22,466 nt of DNA. Source: CAVPMN01 sp963706425 (GTDB lineage Bacteria; Actinomycetota; Acidimicrobiia; Acidimicrobiales; Acidimicrobilacustridaceae). The stretch lies in NCBI GenBank assembly GCA_963706425.1, contig CAVPMN010000017.1, positions 1 to 22,466 of the forward strand. The letters run 5' to 3'. The notes beneath the pieces are model-generated. The model made no database searches and was not told the DNA's origin. It saw only the letters and a list, made by a program, of their open reading frames with translations. This document shows positions 1 through 8,571 of this stretch, in pieces; the stretch's first letter is position 1; every line of letters begins with the position of its first letter. A program made the position numbers and the translations under genes.

Positions 1-121
1 CGGCTCCCCCTTCACAGGTGTGGTGATCAAGCCTCTCTGGTCCGGGTCGCTCAGCGCCATTCGGGAAACGCAACGTTTAAGGTGGCGGGAGACGAGGGCC
101 GTCGTCACAGGGGGTCGTTCG

Positions 122-1333
122 ATGCCGTACAGCAGCGGGCGCATCGTGCACGATGCCGACGCGCACATCATGGAGACGCCGAACTGGCTGCGAGACCATG
201 CCGATCCGGCGGTGCGTGACCGCCTCGAGCCCTTGCGCTACCCCGGCGGGAACGAGCTGCGCCAGACCGGTGATCCCGTCGAGCAGCAACGCGACCTCGA
301 CGTTGCGTTCGAGCGCCTTCGTGAGCGGCACCTGTCCGACGACTACCGCGCCGACGAGCATGCCGAGATCATGCTGCGGAAGAACTTCGCCGCCACCGGT
401 TCGTTCATCGCCGAGGAACGCTCACGTGCCCTCGATCTGCTCGGGTTCTCGAGCCAGTTGATGTTCAACACCTTCCACAATCGTCGGCTGCACGATTGGG
501 AGCACGGCCCCGACCTCGACCTGGCCTATGGCGCGGCCCGTGCCCACAATCGGGGCATGGTCGAGTTCTGTTCGGTCGACGAACGGCTCTTGCCCACCTG
601 CTATGTCCCCCTGGCCGACGTCGACCGCGCCGCGACGATGGCCGACGAGGCGATCGCCATGGGCGCGGCGGCCCTGCTGGTGGCGTCGGGTTGCCCTCCA
701 GGTCACTCGCCCAGTCACGTCGGTCTCGATCCCGTGTGGGCGCGCGCGCAGGAGGCGGGCATCCCAGTGGTGTTCCATGTCGGCGGCACCGACGACCTCG
801 TCGATCGGCACTACTTCGACAACGGCCTGCCCGTCCCGCCCGACTTCCACGGTGGCGAGGAGAACTTCCGGTCGGTCGACTACATGGGCATCCCGGGTCC
901 GCCCGCGCAGACGCTCGCGACCCTCATCTTCGACGGGGTGCTCGAGCGGTTCCCCGATCTGCGCTTCGGGGTCATCGAGCAGGGCGCGATCTGGGTGCCG
1001 TCGTGGACCAGGCAGATGGAGTCGGCGTTCGAGGCCTTCGCCCGTCACGAGGATCGTCTGAAGGCTCTGTCGCTGCGACCCACCGACTACGTGCGGCGCC
1101 AGGTGCGCTTCACGCCCTATCCCACCGAGGACGTCGGTTGGATCATCGAGCAGTCGGGCCCCGAGGTGTGCCTCTTCTCGTCGGACTATCCCCACGTCGA
1201 GGGAGGCCGCCGCCCGCTCGAGCGCTTCGAGGCGTCGTTGGGAGATGCCGACGAGAGCGTGCGCCGCCGCTTCTACTGCGACAACTTCCTCGATCTGATG
1301 GGCACCGCCGGCGCCGCCCTGGCCGCAGCCTGA
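122..1333 (+). CDS. Amidohydrolase family protein (Amidohydrolase_2 type)
   Basis: Predicted metal-dependent hydrolase or decarboxylase of the amidohydrolase-2 (TIM-barrel) superfamily, cytoplasmic; 403 aa, a usual length. The N terminus carries the D-x-H metal-binding pattern (DADAHIME, residues 11-18). A strand ending in VVFHVGG supplies a further His, and the C-terminal SSDYPH motif the conserved Asp of the family. The frame is open from position 20, but the ATG at 122 is preferred: AGGGGG at 109-114 lies 7 nt upstream and the conserved domain begins a few residues later. A TAAGGT box at 78-83 could be its -10 element. Related actinobacterial proteins are often found in lipid or aromatic catabolism loci, but the substrate cannot be read from sequence. 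It is monocistronic here, facing a convergent membrane protein gene. Confidence 0.85.
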   Translation: MPYSSGRIVHDADAHIMETPNWLRDHADPAVRDRLEPLRYPGGNELRQTGDPVEQQRDLDVAFERLRERHLSDDYRADEHAEIMLRKNFAATGSFIAEERSRALDLLGFSSQLMFNTFHNRRLHDWEHGPDLDLAYGAARAHNRGMVEFCSVDERLLPTCYVPLADVDRAATMADEAIAMGAAALLVASGCPPGHSPSHVGLDPVWARAQEAGIPVVFHVGGTDDLVDRHYFDNGLPVPPDFHGGEENFRSVDYMGIPGPPAQTLATLIFDGVLERFPDLRFGVIEQGAIWVPSWTRQMESAFEAFARHEDRLKALSLRPTDYVRRQVRFTPYPTEDVGWIIEQSGPEVCLFSSDYPHVEGGRRPLERFEASLGDADESVRRRFYCDNFLDLMGTAGAALAAA

Positions 1334-1369
1334 GCGACGCCGGTGACGATCATTCGCTGAAGGCCAGCG

Positions 1370-1843
1370 TCAGGCGTAGTGGTCGCCGCGGTACTCCGTG
1401 GTGCGCACCGCTGAGCGTCGCATGAAGAGGCTCGAGACGATCAGTACGACGCCGACGCCGAGGCTCAGCCAACCGTGGCCGCTCTCCAGCTCGAGCTCAT
1501 CCGGTCGGGCATCGGGGATGAGGATGGCGATGCCGACACAGGCCAGGATCGCGCCGACCACGAGCTTCGACCCCCGATCCGAGCTGGCGCCCGCGAGGAT
1601 GGCGATCAGGCCCATCACCACCGTGCCGATGGCCACCCAAGGGGTGAATGCGACGCCCGCTACGTCGACGGCGGGAGCGTCCATTCCCTGATCGAACCAC
1701 TCGATCTGGATGGCGGCGATGAGGCCGATCACAGTGGCGACGGCCCCGGCGAGTACACCGAGCACTCGCCCCACCATGTCGGTATCGGTGTGTTCCGTGC
1801 GGCTGACCGCTTGTTCGGTCGCTCGTCGGTCGGTCGAGGTCAT
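1370..1843 (-). CDS. Small four-helix membrane protein, function unknown
   Basis: A 157-aa protein I do not recognise. A polar N terminus (1-24) is followed by four hydrophobic segments at about 26-45, 66-85, 93-110 and 125-141, with acidic loops (DQGMDAPAVD, DARPDELELE) and a short basic tail, so it is an integral membrane protein. The ATG at 1843 has AGGGGG 8 nt upstream, a strong ribosome binding site. It is divergent from the carboxylase gene, sharing a roughly 110-bp upstream region, and convergent with the amidohydrolase. No catalytic motif is visible. Confidence 0.75.
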   Translation of the reverse strand: MTSTDRRATEQAVSRTEHTDTDMVGRVLGVLAGAVATVIGLIAAIQIEWFDQGMDAPAVDVAGVAFTPWVAIGTVVMGLIAILAGASSDRGSKLVVGAILACVGIAILIPDARPDELELESGHGWLSLGVGVVLIVSSLFMRRSAVRTTEYRGDHYA

Positions 1844-1951
1844 CGCAATCGCCCCCTAGGACGTTGTCGTTGTGTAACCGCGCTCCGCGGTCGCCCGATC
1901 CTTTACCCTCGCGACATCGCACCAGAACGCTCGGACTCCAGGCAGGTCGCC
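1844..1951. promoter_or_regulatory. Divergent promoter region, membrane protein / carboxylase
   Basis: Short region between divergent starts. On the plus strand TACCCT at 1905-1910 is a reasonable -10 box, giving a leader of about 35 nt that includes AGGCAGG (1940-1946) before the GTG at 1952. The minus-strand gene has its own AGGGGG ribosome binding site. No clear operator palindrome was seen. Confidence 0.4.
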
Positions 1952-3766
1952 GTGACCGCTCCCATGAAGGGCACGGTCGTTTCTATCGGCGCCGCGTCGA
2001 ACGACGAGGTGAGCTCCGGACGACCGCTGGTCGTGATCGAGTCGATGAAGATGGAGCACGTCGTCGCCGCGCCGACCGACGGCATCCTCCTGCGGCTCAT
2101 GGTGTCTGTGGGTGACCAGGTAGCGGTAGGCGACGAGCTGGCCGTCATCGCGGCCGGCGAGGCGGCGACGACATCGGTGCGCAGCGAAGTCACCCTCGAT
2201 CCACCGGAGGAGCGGGCCGATCTGGCGGCCGTGATCGAACGGCACGAGATCGCCGGTGATGCTCGTCGGCCCGACGTGGTGGCGCGCCGCCACGAACAGG
2301 GTCGCCGCACCGCCCGCGAGAACGTCACCGACCTCTGCGATCCTGGCAGCTTCGTCGAGTACGGACCTCTCGTCGTCGCCGCGCAACGACGCCGTCGCTC
2401 GCTCGACGAGCTCATCGAGCGCACGCCCGCCGACGGCCTCGTCGGCGGAGTCGGCCACATCGACGGCCGACCGGTGGTGGTGATGTCGTACGACTACACC
2501 GTGCTCGCCGGCACGCAGGGCTTCCAGAACCATCGCAAGAAGGACCGACTCTTCGAGATCGCCGAACGCCAGCGGCTGCCGGTGGTGCTGTTCGCCGAAG
2601 GCGGTGGTGGACGACCGGGCGACACCGATTCGACCGGCCCGACTGGGCTCGACTGCATGGCGTTTCGGCTCTTCGCGGAGCTGAGTGGGCTGGTGCCGCT
2701 CATCGGTATCGCGTCGGGTCGCTGCTTCGCGGGCAACGCTGCGCTGCTCGGTTGTTGCGACGTGGTGATCGCCACCCCGGACGCCAACATCGGCATGGGC
2801 GGACCCGCCATGATCGAGGGCGGCGGCCTCGGCGTGTTCGCCCCGGACGACATCGGGCCCACGTCGGTGCAGGTGCCGAACGGCGTGATCGACGTGCTCG
2901 CCGACGACGATGCCGACGCAGTCGCGGTAGCGAGGCGCTATCTCTCGTACTTCCATCGGGCCAGCACCGGCGAGTCACCATCTGACGGCACCTGGACCTG
3001 CGACGACCAACACGTGCTGCGCAACCTGGTGCCCGAGAACCGCGTGCGGGCCTACGAGGTGCGCACGGTCATCGACGCGTTGGCCGACACCGGGTCGGTG
3101 CTCGAGCTGCGCACCGGTTTCGGGGTCGGGATGGTGACCGCCCTCGCTCGCGTCGAGGGACGAGCTCTCGGCATCGTGGCCAACAATCCCCATCACCTGG
3201 GCGGCGCCATCGACGCGCCCGCGGCCGACAAGGCGGCTCGGTTCCTGCAGCTGTGCGACGCGCACGACATCCCGGTGCTGTTCTTGTGCGACACACCCGG
3301 GTTCATGGTGGGCCCCGAAGCCGAGCAGACCGCGCTCGTTCGTCACGTCAGCCGTCTCTTCGTCACCGGAGCCAGCCTCACCGTGCCGTTCGGCACCATC
3401 GTGTTGCGCAAGGGCTATGGGCTCGGCGCGCAGGCGATGGCGGGCGGCAGCTTCAAAGCGCCGCTCTTCATGGTGGCGTGGCCGACCGGTGAGTTCGGCG
3501 GAATGGGCCTCGAGGGTGCGGTGAAGCTCGGCTTTCGCCGCGAGCTCGACGCGGTGACCGACCCGGATGAGCGCCAGGCGCGCTTCGACGACCTCGTGGC
3601 CCGCGCGTACGAGCAAGGCCAGGCCCTCACCAACTCGACCTACTTCGAGATCGACGACGTGATCGATCCGGCCGACAGCCGGCGGTGGATCACCACCGCG
3701 TTCGGTTCGGCGCCGCCCCCGCCTCCGCGGTCGGGCAAGAAGCGCCCCTGCATCGACACCTGGTGA
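1952..3766 (+). CDS. Acyl-CoA carboxylase: N-terminal biotinyl domain fused to carboxyltransferase
   Basis: A 604-aa biotin-dependent carboxylase subunit. Residues 1-70 form a complete biotinyl (BCCP) domain: it opens VTAPMKGTVVSIG, has the biotinylation motif ESMKMEH with acceptor Lys33, and ends with a GDQVAVGDELAVI strand. Residues from about 80 to 590 are an AccD/PccB-type carboxyltransferase with both crotonase-fold halves (GGVGHIDGRPVVVMSYDYTV; then NNPHHLGGAIDAPAADKAAR and LCDTPGFMVG). It would transfer carboxybiotin CO2 to an acyl-CoA. The frame is open back to 1475, but that part is antisense to the membrane protein gene. GTG 1952, directly before the domain, has AGGCAGG 5 nt upstream. 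No biotin carboxylase is encoded nearby, so it would have to act in trans. BCCP is more commonly fused to biotin carboxylase, or sits inside BC-BCCP-CT proteins. The acyl substrate is not determinable. Confidence 0.9.
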   Translation: MTAPMKGTVVSIGAASNDEVSSGRPLVVIESMKMEHVVAAPTDGILLRLMVSVGDQVAVGDELAVIAAGEAATTSVRSEVTLDPPEERADLAAVIERHEIAGDARRPDVVARRHEQGRRTARENVTDLCDPGSFVEYGPLVVAAQRRRRSLDELIERTPADGLVGGVGHIDGRPVVVMSYDYTVLAGTQGFQNHRKKDRLFEIAERQRLPVVLFAEGGGGRPGDTDSTGPTGLDCMAFRLFAELSGLVPLIGIASGRCFAGNAALLGCCDVVIATPDANIGMGGPAMIEGGGLGVFAPDDIGPTSVQVPNGVIDVLADDDADAVAVARRYLSYFHRASTGESPSDGTWTCDDQHVLRNLVPENRVRAYEVRTVIDALADTGSVLELRTGFGVGMVTALARVEGRALGIVANNPHHLGGAIDAPAADKAARFLQLCDAHDIPVLFLCDTPGFMVGPEAEQTALVRHVSRLFVTGASLTVPFGTIVLRKGYGLGAQAMAGGSFKAPLFMVAWPTGEFGGMGLEGAVKLGFRRELDAVTDPDERQARFDDLVARAYEQGQALTNSTYFEIDDVIDPADSRRWITTAFGSAPPPPPRSGKKRPCIDTW

Positions 3767-3788
3767 CGCGCCCTCCTCTCCATCCTCG

Positions 3789-3837
3789 GAAATTGGTGCG
3801 TGAAACAACCGCATGGGTGGTTTCACGCACCAATTTC
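3789..3837. repeat. 49-bp hairpin repeat, copy 1
   Basis: Inverted repeat with 22-nt arms (3789-3810 and 3816-3837) and a 5-nt loop (3811-3815); only one arm position mismatches. The core arm sequence is GGTGCGTGAAAC. Flanking CCTC/GAGG can extend the stem past a bulged base. It lies 22 bp after the carboxylase stop and upstream of the arsR promoter, where it could end transcription, although no T-tract follows. A second copy at 15408-15456 shares the arms almost exactly, with differences concentrated around the loop, so this is a dispersed repeat family rather than a one-off terminator. Confidence 0.9.
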
Positions 3838-3851
3838 GAGGGGTGGGGGCC

Positions 3852-3870
3852 TTGACAAAAAATGTTGTCA
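3852..3870 (+). promoter_or_regulatory. Palindromic operator upstream of arsR
   Basis: TGACAA (3853-3858), 6-bp spacer, TTGTCA (3865-3870): a perfect interrupted palindrome in a conspicuously A/T-rich patch, 17 bp before the regulator start. It overlaps a TTGACA at 3852-3857 that would serve as a -35 box. This geometry is typical of autoregulated ArsR/winged-helix repressors; binding by the adjacent gene product is inferred. Confidence 0.65.
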
Positions 3871-3887
3871 GGCGCGAGGGTGGGTAG

Positions 3888-4484
3888 ATGCACGACGTGG
3901 AGGTCATCGAGGATCCGGCCGCAGCGGCCGTGGCGCTCGATCCGATCCGGGCTCGGCTGCTGGCGGAGCTCGCCGAGCCGGCGTCGGCGGGGGCGCTGGC
4001 GCCACGTGTCGGCCTGGCCCGCCAGAAGGTCAACTACCACCTGAAGGCCCTCGAGGCGCACGGGCTGGTTGAGCTGGCCGAGGAGCGCCAGCGCGGCGGC
4101 ATCACCGAGCGGGTGCTGCAGGCCACGGCCGCGAGCTATGTGGTCTCGCCCGCCGCGCTGGGGGAGGACGCCGTCGATCCGGCCCAGGCCGCCGATCACT
4201 TCTCGGCGAGATACCTCATCGCCCTCGCCGGGCGCATGGTGCGCGAGGTGGCCGGCCTCACCAAGCGCGCCGACGCGGCCGGCAAGCGGCTGCCCACCAT
4301 GTCGATCGACACCGAGATCCGATTCCGATCGGCCGCCGATCGGGCCGCCTTCGCCGACGACCTCACCGCCGCCGTGGTCGAGCTGGCGGCGCGTTATCAC
4401 CACGACGACGGCCGCCCCCACCGGTTGATCGTCGCGTCGCATCCCAAGCCCCATCAGTCCGACCGGAGACAGGAGACACCATGA
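3888..4484 (+). CDS. ArsR-family winged-helix transcriptional regulator
   Basis: A 198-aa DNA-binding protein. Residues 18-75 form an ArsR-type winged helix: DPIRARLLAELAEP, a helix-turn-helix containing GLARQKVNYHLKALEAHGLV, then the wing (ERQRGGITERVLQAT). The remaining 120 residues are a helical extension with no cysteine cluster, so this is not a classical metal sensor. The ATG at 3888 has GAGGG at 3876-3880, 7 nt upstream. The stop overlaps the next ATG as ATGA, so it is translationally coupled to an SRPBCC protein. ArsR-SRPBCC pairs are common in actinobacteria, the regulator usually repressing its own operon. A TGACAA-N6-TTGTCA palindrome just upstream is the likely autoregulatory site. 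The inducer is unknown. Confidence 0.85.
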   Translation: MHDVEVIEDPAAAAVALDPIRARLLAELAEPASAGALAPRVGLARQKVNYHLKALEAHGLVELAEERQRGGITERVLQATAASYVVSPAALGEDAVDPAQAADHFSARYLIALAGRMVREVAGLTKRADAAGKRLPTMSIDTEIRFRSAADRAAFADDLTAAVVELAARYHHDDGRPHRLIVASHPKPHQSDRRQETP

Positions 4485-5269
4485 CCACCCCCGACGTGCC
4501 GTTCCGGCTCGAGATCAGCGTCGAATTGCCCGGAACCCCTGAGCAGGTGTGGCAGGCGATCGCCACCGGCCCGGGCCTCACCTCGTGGTTCCTGCCCACC
4601 GACCTCGAACCGAGGGAGGGCGGGGCCATCGCGTTCCACATGGGCGAGACCAGCTCCGAGGGCACGATCACCGGCTGGGACCCACCCCGTCGGGTCGAGT
4701 TCGTCGAGCCCGATTGGGCCGAGCTCGCCGGCCACGCAGGCGCCGACGTCTCGCCGATGGTCAGCGAGTACCTGGTCGAGGCCACCTCGGGTGGCACGTG
4801 CGTGCTGCGGGTCGTCACCAGCGCGTTCGGCACCGGAGCCGATTGGGAGCAGGAGTTCTGGGACGACATGGAGAAGCACTACCTGCCCTACTTCGACAAC
4901 CTGCGTCTCTATCTCACCGACTTCCCGGGACAGCACGCCACCCAACTGGTGGTGGAGGTGCCCGTGGCCGGCTCGGTGCCCGACGTCCGCGACGCCATGC
5001 GCCGAGCCCTCGGTGCCGGCGCGGTCGGCGACCCGGTCGAGGTGCTCGATGTGCGGGGTCGGGTGCATCGCGACGGCGACGTCGACCTGCTGCTGCGGGT
5101 CACCGAGCCCGTGCCCGGCTACCTGGGCTTCACCGCCCACGACGCCGAGCAAGGAGTCGTCGGGGTGGTGGCCGGCTGGCTCTTCTCCGACGACGCGCCC
5201 GCCTACGTCGAGCGCTCACGCGATCAGTGGCAGGCCTGGGTCGAGGGCCTGACCGTGTCGGCGACCTGA
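4481..5269 (+). CDS. SRPBCC (AHSA1-like) domain protein, two-lobed
   Basis: A 262-aa cytoplasmic protein. Residues 1-145 match the START/Bet v1-like SRPBCC fold of the AHSA1 type: an opening strand (FRLEISVELPGTPEQVWQAI), the TGPGLTSWFLP loop, and a long C-terminal helix (WEQEFWDDMEKHYLPYFDNL). Such folds bind hydrophobic ligands. Residues 150-262 look like a second, more divergent lobe ending in another amphipathic helix (YVERSRDQWQAWVEGL). Typical AHSA1 proteins are about 150 aa, so this one is long. It is co-translated with the ArsR regulator by an ATGA overlap and is probably the main target of that regulator. Its ligand is unknown. The two-lobe reading rests on strand/helix pattern only. 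Confidence 0.8.
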   Translation: MTTPDVPFRLEISVELPGTPEQVWQAIATGPGLTSWFLPTDLEPREGGAIAFHMGETSSEGTITGWDPPRRVEFVEPDWAELAGHAGADVSPMVSEYLVEATSGGTCVLRVVTSAFGTGADWEQEFWDDMEKHYLPYFDNLRLYLTDFPGQHATQLVVEVPVAGSVPDVRDAMRRALGAGAVGDPVEVLDVRGRVHRDGDVDLLLRVTEPVPGYLGFTAHDAEQGVVGVVAGWLFSDDAPAYVERSRDQWQAWVEGLTVSAT

Positions 5270-5414
5270 GCCCGACCGATGAGTTCGTTCCGCCGCTGAC
5301 GTCGTAAGCACACAGAAATCGGATGGCTTCGGGTGCGCCCACCTGACAGCCTGATCGACCGTCGCCCGGCGCCGCCGCTTCGGCGCGTGCCGTTCCATCG
5401 CAGAGGAGATGCAG

Positions 5415-6388
<974 letters not shown>

Positions 6389-6392
<4 letters not shown>

Positions 6393-7225
6393 CCACCACC
6401 GAAGCCGAGCCCATCCTCACCGAGTCGGCCCTGCGGGCCGCGCTCTCGGTCAGGGAGCGCCCGTCGCGCCCATCGCCGCTCGTCGCGTCGGTGGCGTTCG
6501 GTTGGCGGGCCATGCTCAAGATCCGCCATGTGCCGATGCAGCTGTTCGACGTCACCGCGTTCCCGATCATGTTCGTGCTGTTGTTCACCTACCTGTTCGG
6601 TGGGGCGCTGGCCGGTTCACCCACCGAATACCTGCAGGAGCTGCTGCCGGGCATCCTCGTGATGACGGTGACCATGATCACCATGTACACGGGCATGGCG
6701 CTCAACACCGACATCGGCAAGGGCATCTTCGACCGGTTCCGCTCGCTGCCGATCTGGCGGCCCGCGGTGCTCGTCGGCATGCTGCTCGCCGACACCGTGC
6801 GCTACACGCTGGCCTCGCTCGTGGTGATCGTGCTCGGTGTGGCGCTCGGGTTCCGGCCCGACGGTGGCGCGCTCGGGGTGCTGGCCGCCATCGTGTTGCT
6901 GCTCGTGTTCTCGTTCAGCCTGTCGTGGGTGTGGACCACCATCGGCATGCGCATGCAGACACCCGAGACGGTGATGCAGATGAGCATGACGGTGCTGTTC
7001 CCACTCACCTTCGCCAGCAACATCTTCGTCGACCCCGACACCATGCCCGGCTGGGTGCAGGCCTTCGTGAAGGTCAACCCGATCACGCATCTCACCACCG
7101 CCTCGCGCGGGTTGATGCACGGAACCATCGAGTTCGGCCAGATCGGTCTCGTGCTGCTGTGGAGCGCGGCGCTGGTCGCCGTGTTCGCGCCGTTGACGAT
7201 GCGCCTCTACCGCACCGAGCGATAA
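6389..7225 (+). CDS. DrrB-like ABC-2 type transporter permease
   Basis: A 278-aa integral membrane permease partnering the upstream ATPase, with which it is coupled by an ATGA overlap. After a soluble N-terminal 45 residues there are about six hydrophobic segments: 53-73, 84-104, 125-150, 161-182, 198-213 and 250-270. The ABC-2 hallmarks DIGKGIFDRFRSLPI (coupling helix region) and NIFVDPDTMPGWVQAFVKVNPITHLTTASRG-type loop (211-241) are present. Length and layout are normal for DrrB proteins. It ends 3 bp from the stop of the convergent HNH gene, so little room exists for a separate terminator. Confidence 0.92.
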
Positions 7226-7228
7226 CTC

Positions 7229-8490
7229 TCACTCGCGCGGTGGGGCGGGCCCGGCTCGCATCGTTGAGCCGCGTTGGGTGCCGTGGCGTTGGCTCCAGAT
7301 CTGATCGCCGGTTGGGGTGGTCCACGAGAACCAGCCGTCGGTGGTGGCGGTCATCGGTCCAGCCGTTGCGGTGGGTGACCCGGTGGTGGTGTCGGCAGAG
7401 TCCGGCCAGGTTGTCGATGTCGGTCGGGCCTTCGGTGGGGGTGTAGTGCTCGACGTGGTGGGCGTCGGTCCACGCCGCCGGGCAGCCACAGCCGGGAAAC
7501 ACGCAGCCGCCGTCGCGCAGGGCGATGGCACGTCGTTGGCGGGCGGTGGCGTAACGCACGGTGTGGCCCATGTCGACCGGTATGCCCAAGCTGTCCAAGA
7601 CGATCGGATGCAGATCGGGGTCGCACAGCAGGACGCGACTCACGTCGTCGGGCACCACGGTGCCGTCGGGGGTGACCGCCCCCGACTGGGGGGTCATGGC
7701 GTTGACCGCCAGGGTGACGTCGGGGCGAGGTGCTTTGGTGGCGTCGAGATCGACACCCAACCCGCGTCGACACAACTCGACGAACGCGAGGGCGCGCAGG
7801 GTGGACGGATCGGGCATCACCAGCTCGGGGCACACCTCACGATCGGCTTTGAAGGCGCGGCGCAGCTCGGCGGCCATCTCGTCGATGGCCTGGCGGGCGA
7901 CCAGGCCCCACTCGCCCACCAGCCGGCCCGACACCTCGGTCGAGCCGCCGAACGTGCCCGACAACAACAACCGATTGCGGGACAGGCCGTCGTCGGGGTC
8001 GTGGCCGCCGTCCTCGTCCAACAGATCGGCGATGCCGGTCACCTCGCGCCGCCACCGCTCGAACAACGTGCCCCGAGCGGCGGCCACCAGGTGGTCTTGG
8101 ATGTCGGCCATCTTCTTCACGATCCGCGGGTTCGCGGCGGTCACGACCACCCGGGCGTGCTCCCAGCCGATCCGCCCGGCGACGAGCGCCTCGTCGACCG
8201 ACGCGAACCGGCCCGACAGCTCCACGCCCACCTTCACCCGGGTGCGGGCCACCGCCGACGGCAACATCGCCTCACGCGCCAACCACCCACCGGTCGACAG
8301 ACCCGTGATCACGCTCGCACACCGAACGCTTCTCGAGCTCGGCCAACACGTGACCCTCACCGGCGTCGACCAGCCGACGGGCTTCCTCGAACGCCAGAGC
8401 TGCTTCGCACAACTCCCGATCGGACAGCAACGACACGTCGGCGCCGGCCGCTTTCCGTCCTTGTTCGATGAACGCCACGTTGTCGAACAC
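7229..8490 (-). pseudogene. DUF222/HNH endonuclease domain protein, two frameshifts
   Basis: Coding sense is split over three frames. GTG 8490 to about 8303 gives the N terminus (VFDNVAFIEQG..., ending CERDHG). About 8303 to 7355 gives the DUF222 core and the HNH motif (CVFPGCGCPAAWTDAHHVEHY, then LCRHHHRVTH). About 7355 to 7229 gives the family's usual ending (DGWFSWTTPTG, IWSQRHG). Removing one base near 8299-8304 and one near 7354-7360 restores a 419-aa protein of normal length. DUF222-HNH proteins are predicted nucleases, often multicopy in actinobacteria, of unclear role. A TACACT box 7 nt upstream of the GTG marks a leaderless promoter. Both frameshifts need the same one-base removal, so either sequence error or a decaying paralogue is possible. 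As sequenced, an open frame continues to 7092 inside the permease gene. Confidence 0.8.
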
Positions 8491-8497
8491 CTGTTCG

Positions 8498-8503
8498 AGT
8501 GTA
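8498..8503 (-). promoter_or_regulatory. -10 box, leaderless promoter of DUF222-HNH gene
   Basis: TACACT on the minus strand, 7 nt before GTG 8490, so transcription should start at or next to the start codon. No Shine-Dalgarno sequence is present. Confidence 0.6.
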
Positions 8504-8571
8504 GACGAAAGGAAACGAAACGTAACCAGGGAACGGGGGGCAATAATTAAGGTTCAGGCGCCGCGGCCGGC

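Noticed and set aside
1475..1951. Upstream extension of the carboxylase frame
   Set aside because: Antisense to the membrane protein gene and without biotin carboxylase motifs; the biotinyl domain begins at GTG 1952.
1856..2956. Long minus-strand open frame (366 codons) opposite the carboxylase gene
   Set aside because: Composition is His/Arg/Asp-rich without domains, typical of antisense frames in high-GC DNA; the plus strand has clear biotinyl and carboxyltransferase motifs.
3852..3857. TTGACA as a simple -35 box for arsR
   Set aside because: At 17-bp spacing the -10 position reads CGAGGG, a poor match; the sequence is better explained as one arm of the operator palindrome, with the exact promoter unresolved.
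2975..4033. Minus-strand open frame (352 codons) spanning the carboxylase end, hairpin repeat and arsR start
   Set aside because: It crosses two genes, a hairpin and a promoter and shows no recognisable domain.
5369..5386. GCGCCG-N6-CGGCGC inverted repeat before the ABC transporter gene
   Set aside because: A short G/C-only palindrome is expected by chance at this base composition; no supporting context.
7317..8471. Plus-strand open frame (384 codons) opposite the HNH gene
   Set aside because: Gly/His/Arg-rich antisense shadow; the minus strand shows DUF222, HNH and a leaderless promoter.
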